From contig CABUKE010000016.1 in NCBI GenBank assembly GCA_902492065.1, forward strand, positions 1 to 21,774: 21,774 nt of DNA. The letters are read 5' to 3'. Below the pieces are notes generated by a model. The model was given only the letters and a program-made list of their open reading frames with translations, did no database searches and was not told the origin of the DNA. Below, in pieces: positions 14,000-21,774 of this stretch. This DNA comes from an uncultured Eubacteriales bacterium (GTDB lineage: Bacteria; Bacillota; Clostridia; UBA1381; UMGS1253). Positions within the stretch are counted from its first letter, which is position 1, and the number at the start of each line of letters is the position of its first letter. Position numbers and translations under genes: made by a program.

Positions 14000-16900
14000 A
14001 TGGCTTCTGTTTTTAACTGGGAAAGAATTCTTGCAGAAGAAAGGCACAGACAGGAACTTGAGAGAAAAGCCAAAGAGGAAGAGGAAGCGGAAAAGAAAGA
14101 AGAGCCAAAGAAAGATTTGCGCACGCGTACGGTTAAAATGAACCGCCGCCGCGCAGAAGAAGATGACACGTATGCACCCGCCCGCGTTTCCAGAGAGGCG
14201 TATGACGCGCTTCGCGACGGAAGTTATACAAGCGCGCAGTCTGCACCAAAGAGAAAAAATTCCTTTGCAGAAGACGTAGAAGAGCGTCGGAGAGCGTATG
14301 AATCCAAACCGAAGATAAAGACGCTGTTTGGGACGAAGCCCGCTACTACGGTACTTGAACAGATTAAGCAAATGTCTAACCCGAGTACGCCCGTAGACCC
14401 AAATACGCCCATTCACTACGATACGGTGGAGCGGATGTCGCAGCGTCGCCTCGCCGAATTGTCAAATCAGATAGTAAAAGCAGAGTCAAATCCAGCGTTG
14501 GACCTATCCTACACGCCGACACAGCGTCAGGCCGACCTTGCACGTCTTACAAAGGAATATCGCGAGGAAGAAGCATTTTTAAATCAAATTAAGAAGGAAC
14601 GCAGAGAAAGCAATACATACGAGAGTATAGCCAATAATGACCGAAATTTCGGTATGTATGCCAGCAGAGGAAGCAATCAACGCAATCCAAACTATAATGA
14701 TACATTTGGAAAGCCTGTTGTATTCGGCAAACAGTATGGCACGGATCCGGTTAAAAATAAGGTAGAGTACGCATTTGAGAGCAAGGATTATTTGCTTCCG
14801 GATGAGAACTACGCCGCACGCACGCTTCCCGGGACTGATGCAAAATATCTGATGATGACGGATAAAGAGCGCGCGACCTACAATTATTTTCTTGGAAAAG
14901 GGTACGAAACAACAGCCGAGGATTATTTAAACAGCATAGACAACGAATTAACATCACGGCTCGGCGAAGTTTTAGCAAAGCGTGTTGCACAGGATAATAA
15001 TTCGTTTCGCAAAGCTGCAAATACAATCAATTATTCCACAGGGGCAGGCATGGAAAGTGGCATATATGGAATCGGTTCAGCGATTAATCGCGCTGTGGCG
15101 CTAAATGATGAGCCATACACACAAAGTTATATGCAGCAGACATATAACCAGCTTCGGCCACAGGTGGACGGCGCACTCGGTGTTGCGGCTGATATATCCA
15201 ATTCCATTGGAAATATGATACCGGCAGTTGCGGCAGGTACTTTCGCCGGGCCAGCTGCCGGCGCGGCAGTTATGGGACTGTCTACGGGCGGAAATGCCTA
15301 TGCAGATGCGCGCCGGGAGGGGAAAAGCGACGAGGAAGCAGGGCGGTATGCGCTTTTGGAGGGGGGCAAAGAGGCGCTTATGTCCTACCTGTTGAGCGGT
15401 ATTGGGAGCTTGGGTAAGGCGGGAGCCTCAGCAACGTTATCAAAAATCCCGGCGCTGAACAAGGCGGCGCAGACAGTCGGGAAAGTGGCGGACAAACTCA
15501 AGGTCAATCCAAAGGTGCAGGCGGCTTTTCGGGCAAGCGGAAAGTATCTTGCCAATATGGGCGACGAAGGTCTTGAGGAATACATTCAAGAGGTTATGGA
15601 ACCAGTCATCCGCAATGTTGCTTTTGATGAAAACAATGAAATGAATTTGTTTTCAGAGGAAGCCTTGTATGCCGGCGCGCTCGGCGCAATTACGGCGGGC
15701 GTTTTTAATGCGGCGGAAATCCCCCAAAATTACAATAGATATAAAAATCAGGCAGCAGAGCGTATACAACAGCGTACAGATGCGCCACAGAATGTGCAGC
15801 CGACAGGCGTTGATAAAAATAAAGACTTGATACCTACTGACTTGGCTGACACGGGGCCAGTACCCGCCGCCCCTGAAAGTAGTTCAAGTCTTGATTTGAC
15901 TATACCACAGACTTTGCCAGATGTTAATAGTACAGAATATACAGAAACAGCCAGTCAGAAGGCGAATGAAAAACCATCGCCTAATGTCCAAAACGCTTCT
16001 GATGTGACTGCTTCTGGTCAAACTGTACCACAGGCTTCACCGGATGTCAATAGTACGGCGGATTTGGAACAGGCACGGTCCGTAATTGGCAATTATGCAA
16101 AGCGGGGTGGACTTGACGTGCGCTGGTACAGCGACCAGAGCAGGCCGGACAAGGCCGACACAAACGGGTTCTACGAAAACGGAGCCATATACATCAATGA
16201 AAACGCAGAAAACCCGTATATGGAGGTGTTTAAGCACGAGTTGTTCCACGCACTTTCGGACAGCGACAAGCGGGCTGTGACGGACTTTTTCCGCAAAAAC
16301 GTCAACGAAAACACGCAGGCGTTTCAGGATTACAAAATGCGGACCATGCAGGCAAACCGAAGAAAAAACCTACGCTACAGCGACGCGGATTTTTGGGAGG
16401 AATATACGGCGCAGAACGCAGAGTTTCTGCTTGACGAGGCGTGGATTGAACGGCTTGCGCAGACGGACAAAAATCTTGCGCAGCGGATTTTAGACTGGAT
16501 TCGTCGTGCCGTACAACGGATTGGGGATTTGTTTTCCACGCCAAAAGACTACAGCGCAGAGGTGTCGTCGCATGAGTCTGGCCGCGTATCCGGCCTGACT
16601 GACGATCAGCTTCGAAAAGCGCAGAGATTGTATGAACGCGCGCTGAATGGGACACGGGAAGTAGGCAGCGGGACACGGTATTCGATTGAAACACTGCCGG
16701 ATGGGAAACGCTATGTGCAGGCCGATCGGCAGGTGATAACCGGCAACGACCCCAAACAGTGGGCAGAGCAGGTAGAGCAGTATATTAATGATGAAATACG
16801 GCAAGGGAAAGATGTTACGGTATATGGCGCAGACGGCGACCCGCTGACAATTACAAGAGATACGGCTGGTAAGGCGAGATTTCGTAATTATATTACATAC

Positions 16901-19675
16901 CCAGATGGTTCAAAACGTCGGATGAACAATCAAGAATATGGAGTAAAACTACGTGCAGAATCCCATATAGATGAAGTGTCGGCTGTTTCTAATAGAGGGA
17001 ATAAAACAGTTCCCGATACAAAAAATCATGATTTTGCAAAGGATGGGTTTAATTATAGAACAGCTTACTATAGAGACACAGACGGCACGTATTATCGTCT
17101 GACGATTTCGGTTGGGAAAAATGGGGACATCAATTCAGTTTATAATATTGGGAAATTAAAAGAAGCCCCGTTCCCTGATGTGGCTCAAAGGCCGGACAGC
17201 AATGCTGCCAAGGGTGAAGCTTCTAACACCAATATACCACAAAGCGGCACGGGTGTCAACACCAGTATACGCGAAAGCGTACAAAATGATACCACAAAAA
17301 ACTCCCTCAAGCGCTCCAAATTTTACGACAGCATCCAGCAATCCGATACGGTGGCGGATGAAGTCAAAAGCGGTGTACAGGATGCGGAGGCGGACTACTA
17401 CTACCGCCAAATCGGAAACGACGAAACGATGCAGAAAGCGGTCGCAGAAGTTGGGGAAGACAGGGAAACGGCGGGGAGAAAATTTCTTGCCACAAAAGAC
17501 GACGCTGCCACTACTGACGACATTGCAAAGGGCTTTGTCCTGTTGCGGCAATACCAAGATGCAGGGGACTACGACGCGGCGGTTGACGTTGCCAAAAAGC
17601 TCGCCAAAGTGGGGACTGAAAAGGGGCGGCAGGTGCAAATATACAGTATATTAGGCCGCCTGACGCCGGAAGGAATGTTACGCTATTCGGCAAGTGAGCT
17701 GGAGCGGGTAAAAAATACGCTTGGTAACAGCGACAAAGGAAGGCTCTGGCTTAAAAAACATGAAAAACAGCTCGACTTGACGTCGGAGGAAGCAAAACAA
17801 ATCAGCGACCGTATGGAGCGCGTACAAGTTATGCCGGACGGACGCGACAAAGCGGTTATACTCGCAGAAATTCAGAAGCTGCTCCAGTCCAAAATGCCGA
17901 CTTCGCTCGGAAGTAAACTTTCCACTTTGCAGCGGGTTTCGTTGCTGCTAAACCCGAAAACGGTTATTTCACGTAATGCGCTGTCAAATATGCTGATGAA
18001 CCCAATTTATGTGACAAGTGATTTTATAGCGTCCGGCGTGGATAAAGCAATCGGAAAAAAGACGGGGCTTCGCACCATTGCTGCGCCAAACTATAAAGAG
18101 CAGGCAAAGGGTTGGAAAAAGGGCGCGTTTGAGAGCTACGACGACTTCCGGCGCGCAGTCAATACGCGCGACATACAGGCAAACCGCTATGAAATTAGTA
18201 ACAAGCTTGGCAGTGGCCCGGCGTTTAAGGGGAAAAACCCGCTATCAAAGGCGGTCGCGTTTTTAGACCGGACAACGGGCTTTTTGCTCGATGTTGGAGA
18301 CCGACCGTTTTTTGAGGGCTACTTTTTAGAGAGCCTGAACGGGCAGATGCGGACTAACAAAACGGATACGCCAACGCCTGACATGATTGATATTGCAACG
18401 CAGACGGCGCTGGAAAAAACGTGGCAGGACGATAATGCAGTCACACGCAGTGCGTCGAAAATTAAAAGCGCCCTTAATTTCGGACGCGACTTCGGCATTG
18501 GCAGCATTGTCGTACCGTTTGTGAAAACGCCGTCAAACATTGCAAAGGCGATTGTCGATTTTTCGCCCGCAGGATTTGCAAAGGCGATTACCGCAGACGC
18601 GTACAACTTCACAAAAGCAGTTAAAAACGGGACAGCCACGGCGCAGATGCAGAATAAGCTTGCCAAGAATATTGGCAAGGGCATGGCCGGAGTGCTGCTG
18701 TACATGGCTGGGCTGGTACTTGCTGCAAACGGAATTACAACGGGAAGCGACGACGAGAAGGACAAAGATATCCGGAACTATAAGAGAAATATTCTCGGTA
18801 TTAACCCATATTCTATCAAAATAGGCGACCAGACCTTTACGTATGACTGGGCGCAGCCGATTGGCTCGGTACTGTCGATTACGGCAGATTTAAACCGAAA
18901 CAAAATCAATATGGACAACGCGGCGAACATCATTGCGAATGCGCTGGCGACAGGTGGGAACACGCTGTTTGAACAGTCCATGCTTTCCGGGTTGTCGGAG
19001 CTGTTCGGCGGTCATGACGGATTTATACCGGCGGTTGCCGATGCGGTACTGGACCTGCCGAGCCAGTTTGTGCCGACGTTGTCGAAACAAATAGCGGAGC
19101 TGACAGACCCATATGCACGCCGCACAGCGACTGGGGAGAGCACAGACCGCGCGGTGAATAAAGTACTTGCGCGTATCCCCGGGGCGAGCAAGACGCTTGA
19201 ACCGGTGGTTGACGTATTGGGACGCGACGTAAAGCGATACGGCGGAAAGAACAATTTGTTTAATGTGTTTTTAAATCCCGCCAACGTCAATATTGCAAAC
19301 CCGACGAAGGAAACCGAAGAAATTTGGAGACTTTACGGGGAAACGGGCGACGCGGGCGTATTTCCGAAGACCGCACCGACTTCCTTCACGTATGACGGAA
19401 CGAGTTATTCGCTCACTGCGAAGGAACAGACCCAGTTCCAGCGCGTAATGGGGCAGGAAACAGAGACAGGGTTGCAGGAATTGTTTTCAGAAAAGGTGTA
19501 CGACAATCCGAAATCCAGCAAACAGTACCGGAAGTCAACTGCGAAAGACAAAGCGGATAAAACGGACGAGCAGGTTCGGGCGGACCTCGTTAAGGACATC
19601 ATCGACGAGGCGTATGAAACGGCGAAGAAAGATATGTTAAAGCGGCGCGGCGTTGTAGTGAAGGACAAGAAATAG
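14000..19675 (+). CDS. Giant polyvalent virion protein: membrane segments, HExxH peptidase, LPD3-like and LPD38-like regions (1,891 aa)
   Basis: Residues 1-70 form a charged coiled coil (HRQELERKAKEEEEAEKKEE). Residues about 400-435 are a glycine/alanine-rich hydrophobic segment (NMIPAVAAGTFAGPAAGAAV), followed by GNAYADARREGKSDEEAGRY and NMGDEGLEEYIQEVMEPVIR, a module known from phage ejected proteins. Residues about 590-720 are a low-complexity linker. A metallopeptidase has HELFH (746-750) and a likely third ligand Glu 800/801. Residues 893-1060 resemble LPD3-type polyvalent-protein domains (RYSIETLPDGKRYVQADRQV). The C-terminal region, from about 1330, resembles LPD38, with a membrane helix near 1560-1582. 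Large polyvalent proteins are thought to be delivered with phage DNA and to act early in the host. Start: gggggaaag before ATG 14000. Domain names are from memory. Confidence 0.8.
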   Translation: MASVFNWERILAEERHRQELERKAKEEEEAEKKEEPKKDLRTRTVKMNRRRAEEDDTYAPARVSREAYDALRDGSYTSAQSAPKRKNSFAEDVEERRRAYESKPKIKTLFGTKPATTVLEQIKQMSNPSTPVDPNTPIHYDTVERMSQRRLAELSNQIVKAESNPALDLSYTPTQRQADLARLTKEYREEEAFLNQIKKERRESNTYESIANNDRNFGMYASRGSNQRNPNYNDTFGKPVVFGKQYGTDPVKNKVEYAFESKDYLLPDENYAARTLPGTDAKYLMMTDKERATYNYFLGKGYETTAEDYLNSIDNELTSRLGEVLAKRVAQDNNSFRKAANTINYSTGAGMESGIYGIGSAINRAVALNDEPYTQSYMQQTYNQLRPQVDGALGVAADISNSIGNMIPAVAAGTFAGPAAGAAVMGLSTGGNAYADARREGKSDEEAGRYALLEGGKEALMSYLLSGIGSLGKAGASATLSKIPALNKAAQTVGKVADKLKVNPKVQAAFRASGKYLANMGDEGLEEYIQEVMEPVIRNVAFDENNEMNLFSEEALYAGALGAITAGVFNAAEIPQNYNRYKNQAAERIQQRTDAPQNVQPTGVDKNKDLIPTDLADTGPVPAAPESSSSLDLTIPQTLPDVNSTEYTETASQKANEKPSPNVQNASDVTASGQTVPQASPDVNSTADLEQARSVIGNYAKRGGLDVRWYSDQSRPDKADTNGFYENGAIYINENAENPYMEVFKHELFHALSDSDKRAVTDFFRKNVNENTQAFQDYKMRTMQANRRKNLRYSDADFWEEYTAQNAEFLLDEAWIERLAQTDKNLAQRILDWIRRAVQRIGDLFSTPKDYSAEVSSHESGRVSGLTDDQLRKAQRLYERALNGTREVGSGTRYSIETLPDGKRYVQADRQVITGNDPKQWAEQVEQYINDEIRQGKDVTVYGADGDPLTITRDTAGKARFRNYITYPDGSKRRMNNQEYGVKLRAESHIDEVSAVSNRGNKTVPDTKNHDFAKDGFNYRTAYYRDTDGTYYRLTISVGKNGDINSVYNIGKLKEAPFPDVAQRPDSNAAKGEASNTNIPQSGTGVNTSIRESVQNDTTKNSLKRSKFYDSIQQSDTVADEVKSGVQDAEADYYYRQIGNDETMQKAVAEVGEDRETAGRKFLATKDDAATTDDIAKGFVLLRQYQDAGDYDAAVDVAKKLAKVGTEKGRQVQIYSILGRLTPEGMLRYSASELERVKNTLGNSDKGRLWLKKHEKQLDLTSEEAKQISDRMERVQVMPDGRDKAVILAEIQKLLQSKMPTSLGSKLSTLQRVSLLLNPKTVISRNALSNMLMNPIYVTSDFIASGVDKAIGKKTGLRTIAAPNYKEQAKGWKKGAFESYDDFRRAVNTRDIQANRYEISNKLGSGPAFKGKNPLSKAVAFLDRTTGFLLDVGDRPFFEGYFLESLNGQMRTNKTDTPTPDMIDIATQTALEKTWQDDNAVTRSASKIKSALNFGRDFGIGSIVVPFVKTPSNIAKAIVDFSPAGFAKAITADAYNFTKAVKNGTATAQMQNKLAKNIGKGMAGVLLYMAGLVLAANGITTGSDDEKDKDIRNYKRNILGINPYSIKIGDQTFTYDWAQPIGSVLSITADLNRNKINMDNAANIIANALATGGNTLFEQSMLSGLSELFGGHDGFIPAVADAVLDLPSQFVPTLSKQIAELTDPYARRTATGESTDRAVNKVLARIPGASKTLEPVVDVLGRDVKRYGGKNNLFNVFLNPANVNIANPTKETEEIWRLYGETGDAGVFPKTAPTSFTYDGTSYSLTAKEQTQFQRVMGQETETGLQELFSEKVYDNPKSSKQYRKSTAKDKADKTDEQVRADLVKDIIDEAYETAKKDMLKRRGVVVKDKK
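15901..16056 (+). repeat. Pair of 33-bp linker repeats in the giant gene
   Basis: Copies at 15901-15933 and 16024-16056 match at 27 of 33 bases and encode IPQTLPDVNST and VPQASPDVNST. A third, weaker copy of the same motif (IPQSGTGVNTS) starts at 17233, on the far side of the peptidase and LPD3-like domains. The repeats mark linkers between modules. Confidence 0.75.
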
Positions 19676-19696
19676 TGTAAAGAAGGTGATCTGTCA

Positions 19697-20419
19697 ATGA
19701 AAATCACAGAAGCAATTGCGCGGGTGGACGCGTTGTATCCAAACAGTTATACCAGAGAGGAAAAGCTTGAATGGGCGTATGAACTGACTGCTATGATTGC
19801 CGAAAAATACCGCAGACTGTACGATTCTATTGAACTGCATGGCGGCACAGAGGCAATCCAGATACCACCGTCCGTTCTGGAAGAGGATATTGAAGGCGTG
19901 TATGTTGACGGCGTATGGTACGATAAGGTGGATGCGCGCAGTTTTGATGAGCTGTTAGACAGGGACGCGGCGATAAAGATTGTTTACAAGGTACGTGCAG
20001 CGCCGTATGAAGAACCGGTATATGAAGGAAATTATCTTGTACAGGATAATGGAATAACGATTCCGGATACATATTTCCGGGTGGGCGACCGGCTGCGGAT
20101 TACGAAGGAAGATAGCAGCACGGAATACGATATCATGGAAGTATACGGCAATAATTACCTGTTTAAAGATGTGTTTCCGTATCAGGGCAATACCCAGCTT
20201 ACAATCCAGTATATCGTTACAGCCGATACGCCCGTTCCTGCGCCATATGACAGCATGTATATCGACTTTTTGCTCGGAAAGATTGCGTATTATCAGAACG
20301 ATTATGAAGAACAGAACAAACATATGACGCAGTTTAATACAAAATTAAAGGACTATGCAAACTGGTATAAGCAGACGAATCCCATTAAGACGGGGATTTC
20401 GTTTCGTAATCTATGGTAA
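19697..20419 (+). CDS. Head-tail adaptor (connector) protein (240 aa)
   Basis: Adaptors bind below the portal and join head to tail. The N-terminus is helical (ARVDALYPNSYTREEKLEWA, then MIAEKYRRLYDS). The centre (residues about 60-190) is beta-rich (IEGVYVDGVWYDKVDARSFD; VVGDRLRI-type strands). The C-terminus SMYIDFLLGKIAYYQNDYEE, then QNKHMTQFNTKLKDYANWYK, is a helical end seen in podovirus adaptor proteins of Firmicutes phages. An agaaggtga Shine-Dalgarno lies upstream of ATG 19697. It lies between the giant protein and the tail fibre, consistent with a tail assembly role. Assignment is by pattern and context. Confidence 0.75.
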   Translation: MKITEAIARVDALYPNSYTREEKLEWAYELTAMIAEKYRRLYDSIELHGGTEAIQIPPSVLEEDIEGVYVDGVWYDKVDARSFDELLDRDAAIKIVYKVRAAPYEEPVYEGNYLVQDNGITIPDTYFRVGDRLRITKEDSSTEYDIMEVYGNNYLFKDVFPYQGNTQLTIQYIVTADTPVPAPYDSMYIDFLLGKIAYYQNDYEEQNKHMTQFNTKLKDYANWYKQTNPIKTGISFRNLW

Positions 20420-20432
20420 AAGGAGGAGCGTT

Positions 20433-21774
20433 ATGGCAATCATTAACATAGGAAAAAACAATAATTATAAAGCGGAGAAGAGCTTTGTTCCAGATTATGT
20501 GGACTATGTGATCGAAAGGGAGATGGAGGAGCATCTCAAGGAATATGACGAGCACATGTCCAACACCGACAACCCACATAAAGTCAAAAAGTCACAAGTC
20601 GGGTTATCCAACGTCGACAACACATCCGACCTAAACAAACCAATCTCCACAGCAACACAAGCTGCGCTGGACAAAAAAGCGAACCAAACCGACGTTGATT
20701 CCATCAAAAACAACACAACTTTAATAAAGAACGGCAGCGGTGGATTCAGCGCAGGAGACAATGCCGATACAGAAATGGGAAGCTCGGCAGGGCGCGGCTC
20801 GTTTTCCACAACCGGTGGTGCGTCAGGACACCTGGCGCAGACACAAACCGGGGGTGCGGTGGGGCAGAGCACAAAATCCACATCTGGCGGCGCGGTCGGC
20901 ACTACGGCGCAGACGCAAACCGGGGGCGCAGTTGGCACGTCCGCAACTTCTACAGATGGCGGTGCAATAGGCAGCATGGCAAACACTACAACCGGCGGCG
21001 CAGTCGGAGAAGTAGCGAATTCAGAATCCGGCGGCGCGGTTGGATTTTGGGCATCTTCAGAATCCGGCGGCGCAGTTGGAAATAATACCGGCACCTCAAG
21101 TGGCGGCGCGATAGGAAATAATTCTCATAGTGGCAGCGGGGCCTCTGTCGGAGAGAATACATCTTCTACAACCGGCGGCGCAATTGGCGCAGACGCAAAG
21201 GCCGGCGCGGGCTTCGCCGGCGGCAAGGCCGCAAAGGCGGTCGACAGCAGCGGCGGCGGCATCGACGCAATCCAGCTCGGCACTGGCACGAACTCCGTGC
21301 CCAAAACCTTGCAGGCGTACGGCTACCAGCTCATGGATGCAAACGGCAAAATCCCATTGGAACGGCTCTCCAACGTACCGCAGACCGTGGAAGAACTTGA
21401 AGTAACGGCCAACGATATCTTCACAGCGGACGAGCTTGACGCTTTCACCTGCGGCATGGAGGAAGCCCGCGCCGCTGTTATTAAGCAGCATTATATCGAC
21501 GAATCCACCGGAAGCGGAACAGCCTACGGAAACGCCATGTTTATAACCGTTGAAAGCGATACCGCAACCTATGACGGACACCCGGATGGGCATCCAATAC
21601 TGGAACAAACACTCTATTGCAGCCCCGGCCACGTTTACACGCGGACAGGTACAAATAAAAATGACGGCTCCATGCTTTATGAGTGGGAAAACTGGGAGTT
21701 AGAAAAGAATTTCGTGAGTGACGCGCCGGGCGACGGCACGCTATACGGCCGCAAAGACGGCGGCTGGGAGGAGC
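20433..21774 (+). CDS. Tail fibre with glycine-rich repeats (partial, C-terminus beyond window; at least 447 aa)
   Basis: It begins MAIINIGKNNNYKAEKSFVP. Residues about 40-80 hold a collar/shaft motif widespread in phage fibres: DNPHKVKKSQVGLSNVDNTS, then DLNKPISTATQAALDKKA. Residues 127-270 are twelve 12-residue repeats (core GGAVG), probably a trimeric beta-structured shaft. After the repeats, AIQLGTGTNSVPKTLQAYGY, then QLMDANGKIPLERL, is a conserved junction leading to a C-terminal region that runs off the window, with a DGHPDGHP stretch and YGRKDGGWEE at the edge. The receptor-binding tip is therefore not visible. aggagg precedes ATG 20433, which follows the adaptor stop by 13 nt. No diversity-generating template is seen in the window. 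Confidence 0.9.
   Translation, partial: MAIINIGKNNNYKAEKSFVPDYVDYVIEREMEEHLKEYDEHMSNTDNPHKVKKSQVGLSNVDNTSDLNKPISTATQAALDKKANQTDVDSIKNNTTLIKNGSGGFSAGDNADTEMGSSAGRGSFSTTGGASGHLAQTQTGGAVGQSTKSTSGGAVGTTAQTQTGGAVGTSATSTDGGAIGSMANTTTGGAVGEVANSESGGAVGFWASSESGGAVGNNTGTSSGGAIGNNSHSGSGASVGENTSSTTGGAIGADAKAGAGFAGGKAAKAVDSSGGGIDAIQLGTGTNSVPKTLQAYGYQLMDANGKIPLERLSNVPQTVEELEVTANDIFTADELDAFTCGMEEARAAVIKQHYIDESTGSGTAYGNAMFITVESDTATYDGHPDGHPILEQTLYCSPGHVYTRTGTNKNDGSMLYEWENWELEKNFVSDAPGDGTLYGRKDGGWEE
20811..21242 (+). repeat. Twelve 36-bp in-frame repeats in the tail fibre
   Basis: Each 36-bp unit encodes 12 residues of consensus (T/S)GGA(V/I)G followed by six variable residues. Starts fall every 36 bases from 20811 to 21207. 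The first eleven are close; the last (AGFAGGKAAKAV) is degenerate. The DNA identity is mostly in the GGCGGCGCAGT-like core. This is a coding repeat, not a CRISPR array. Confidence 0.92.

Noticed and set aside
16490..16804. Minus-strand frames opposite the peptidase and LPD3-like domains as a possible antitoxin
   Set aside because: Tempting because an effector might need an immunity gene, but there is no promoter, Shine-Dalgarno or protein-like composition on that strand.
17178..17654. Overlapping plus-strand frame of 158 codons in the giant gene
   Set aside because: Its composition (Thr/Arg/Lys-rich, low complexity) is that of an alternative frame, with no start signal, inside a continuous real frame.
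20504..21094. Minus-strand frame with APP-rich repeats opposite the tail fibre
   Set aside because: It mirrors the fibre repeats; the repetition comes from the glycine-core DNA. No start signals.
20811..21242. Regular 36-bp repeats as a CRISPR array
   Set aside because: The period is exactly 12 codons, the frame stays open through all units, and there are no separate repeat and spacer blocks.
20433..21774. Diversity-generating retroelement acting on the fibre
   Set aside because: No reverse transcriptase or template repeat is present in the window, and the fibre C-terminus where a variable region would lie is cut off.

Overview
The window is the late (packaging and structural) region of a tailed phage with a podovirus-type (short-tailed) virion, probably temperate, infecting a Firmicute of the Clostridia type. 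The grounds are strong Shine-Dalgarno sites (aggagg-like) before almost every gene, dense one-strand coding, the kinds of virion proteins found, and the lack of any tail tube, sheath or tape-measure gene. No integrase, lysis, replication or tRNA gene is visible, and the tail-fibre gene runs off the right edge, so the phage genome continues on both sides.

Layout. 1-735: the end of an early/middle operon, with a truncated gene end, a small acidic protein and a sigma-like/ArpU-type late regulator with a C-terminal HTH, whose 3' end carries a candidate extended -10 late promoter. 736-899: a structured non-coding leader with an intrinsic terminator, a 14-bp perfect palindrome, a long inverted repeat and a second, bidirectional terminator. 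900-1575: a hicA-hicB toxin-antitoxin pair on the opposite strand, with a consensus promoter and an operator-like palindrome inside its spacer. 1608-3784: two tiny cysteine-rich proteins, then terminase small and large subunits. 3816-6109: the head cassette (small conserved protein, scaffold, N4-gp56-type major capsid), bracketed by two terminator-like hairpins. 6153-8983: a tail nozzle-like beta-propeller protein, a fibre-like protein and an orphan. 8984-9952: an AT-rich, self-contained 'moron' with its own promoter, secreted stalk-domain protein and terminator. 9976-20419: portal, a virion protein with Tyr/Asp-rich repeats and an M23 peptidase domain, a 1,891-residue polyvalent protein, and a head-tail adaptor. 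20433-end: a tail fibre with twelve 12-residue glycine-rich repeats.

How the parts fit. The regulator probably switches on the late operon. Terminase packages DNA through the portal into a scaffolded capsid. The adaptor, nozzle and fibres make the short tail. The M23 protein and the giant protein are best read as internal (ejected) proteins that open the wall and enter the cell with the DNA. HicAB and the secreted stalk protein are accessory cargo with their own transcription.

The most interesting parts are the giant protein, which combines a membrane-active N-terminal half, an HExxH metallopeptidase, a low-GC exchangeable polyvalent-protein domain flanked by repeated linkers, and an LPD38-like C-terminus; the terminator-containing late leader; and the hicAB operator. 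All family names come from recognising sequence motifs by eye; no database search was run.
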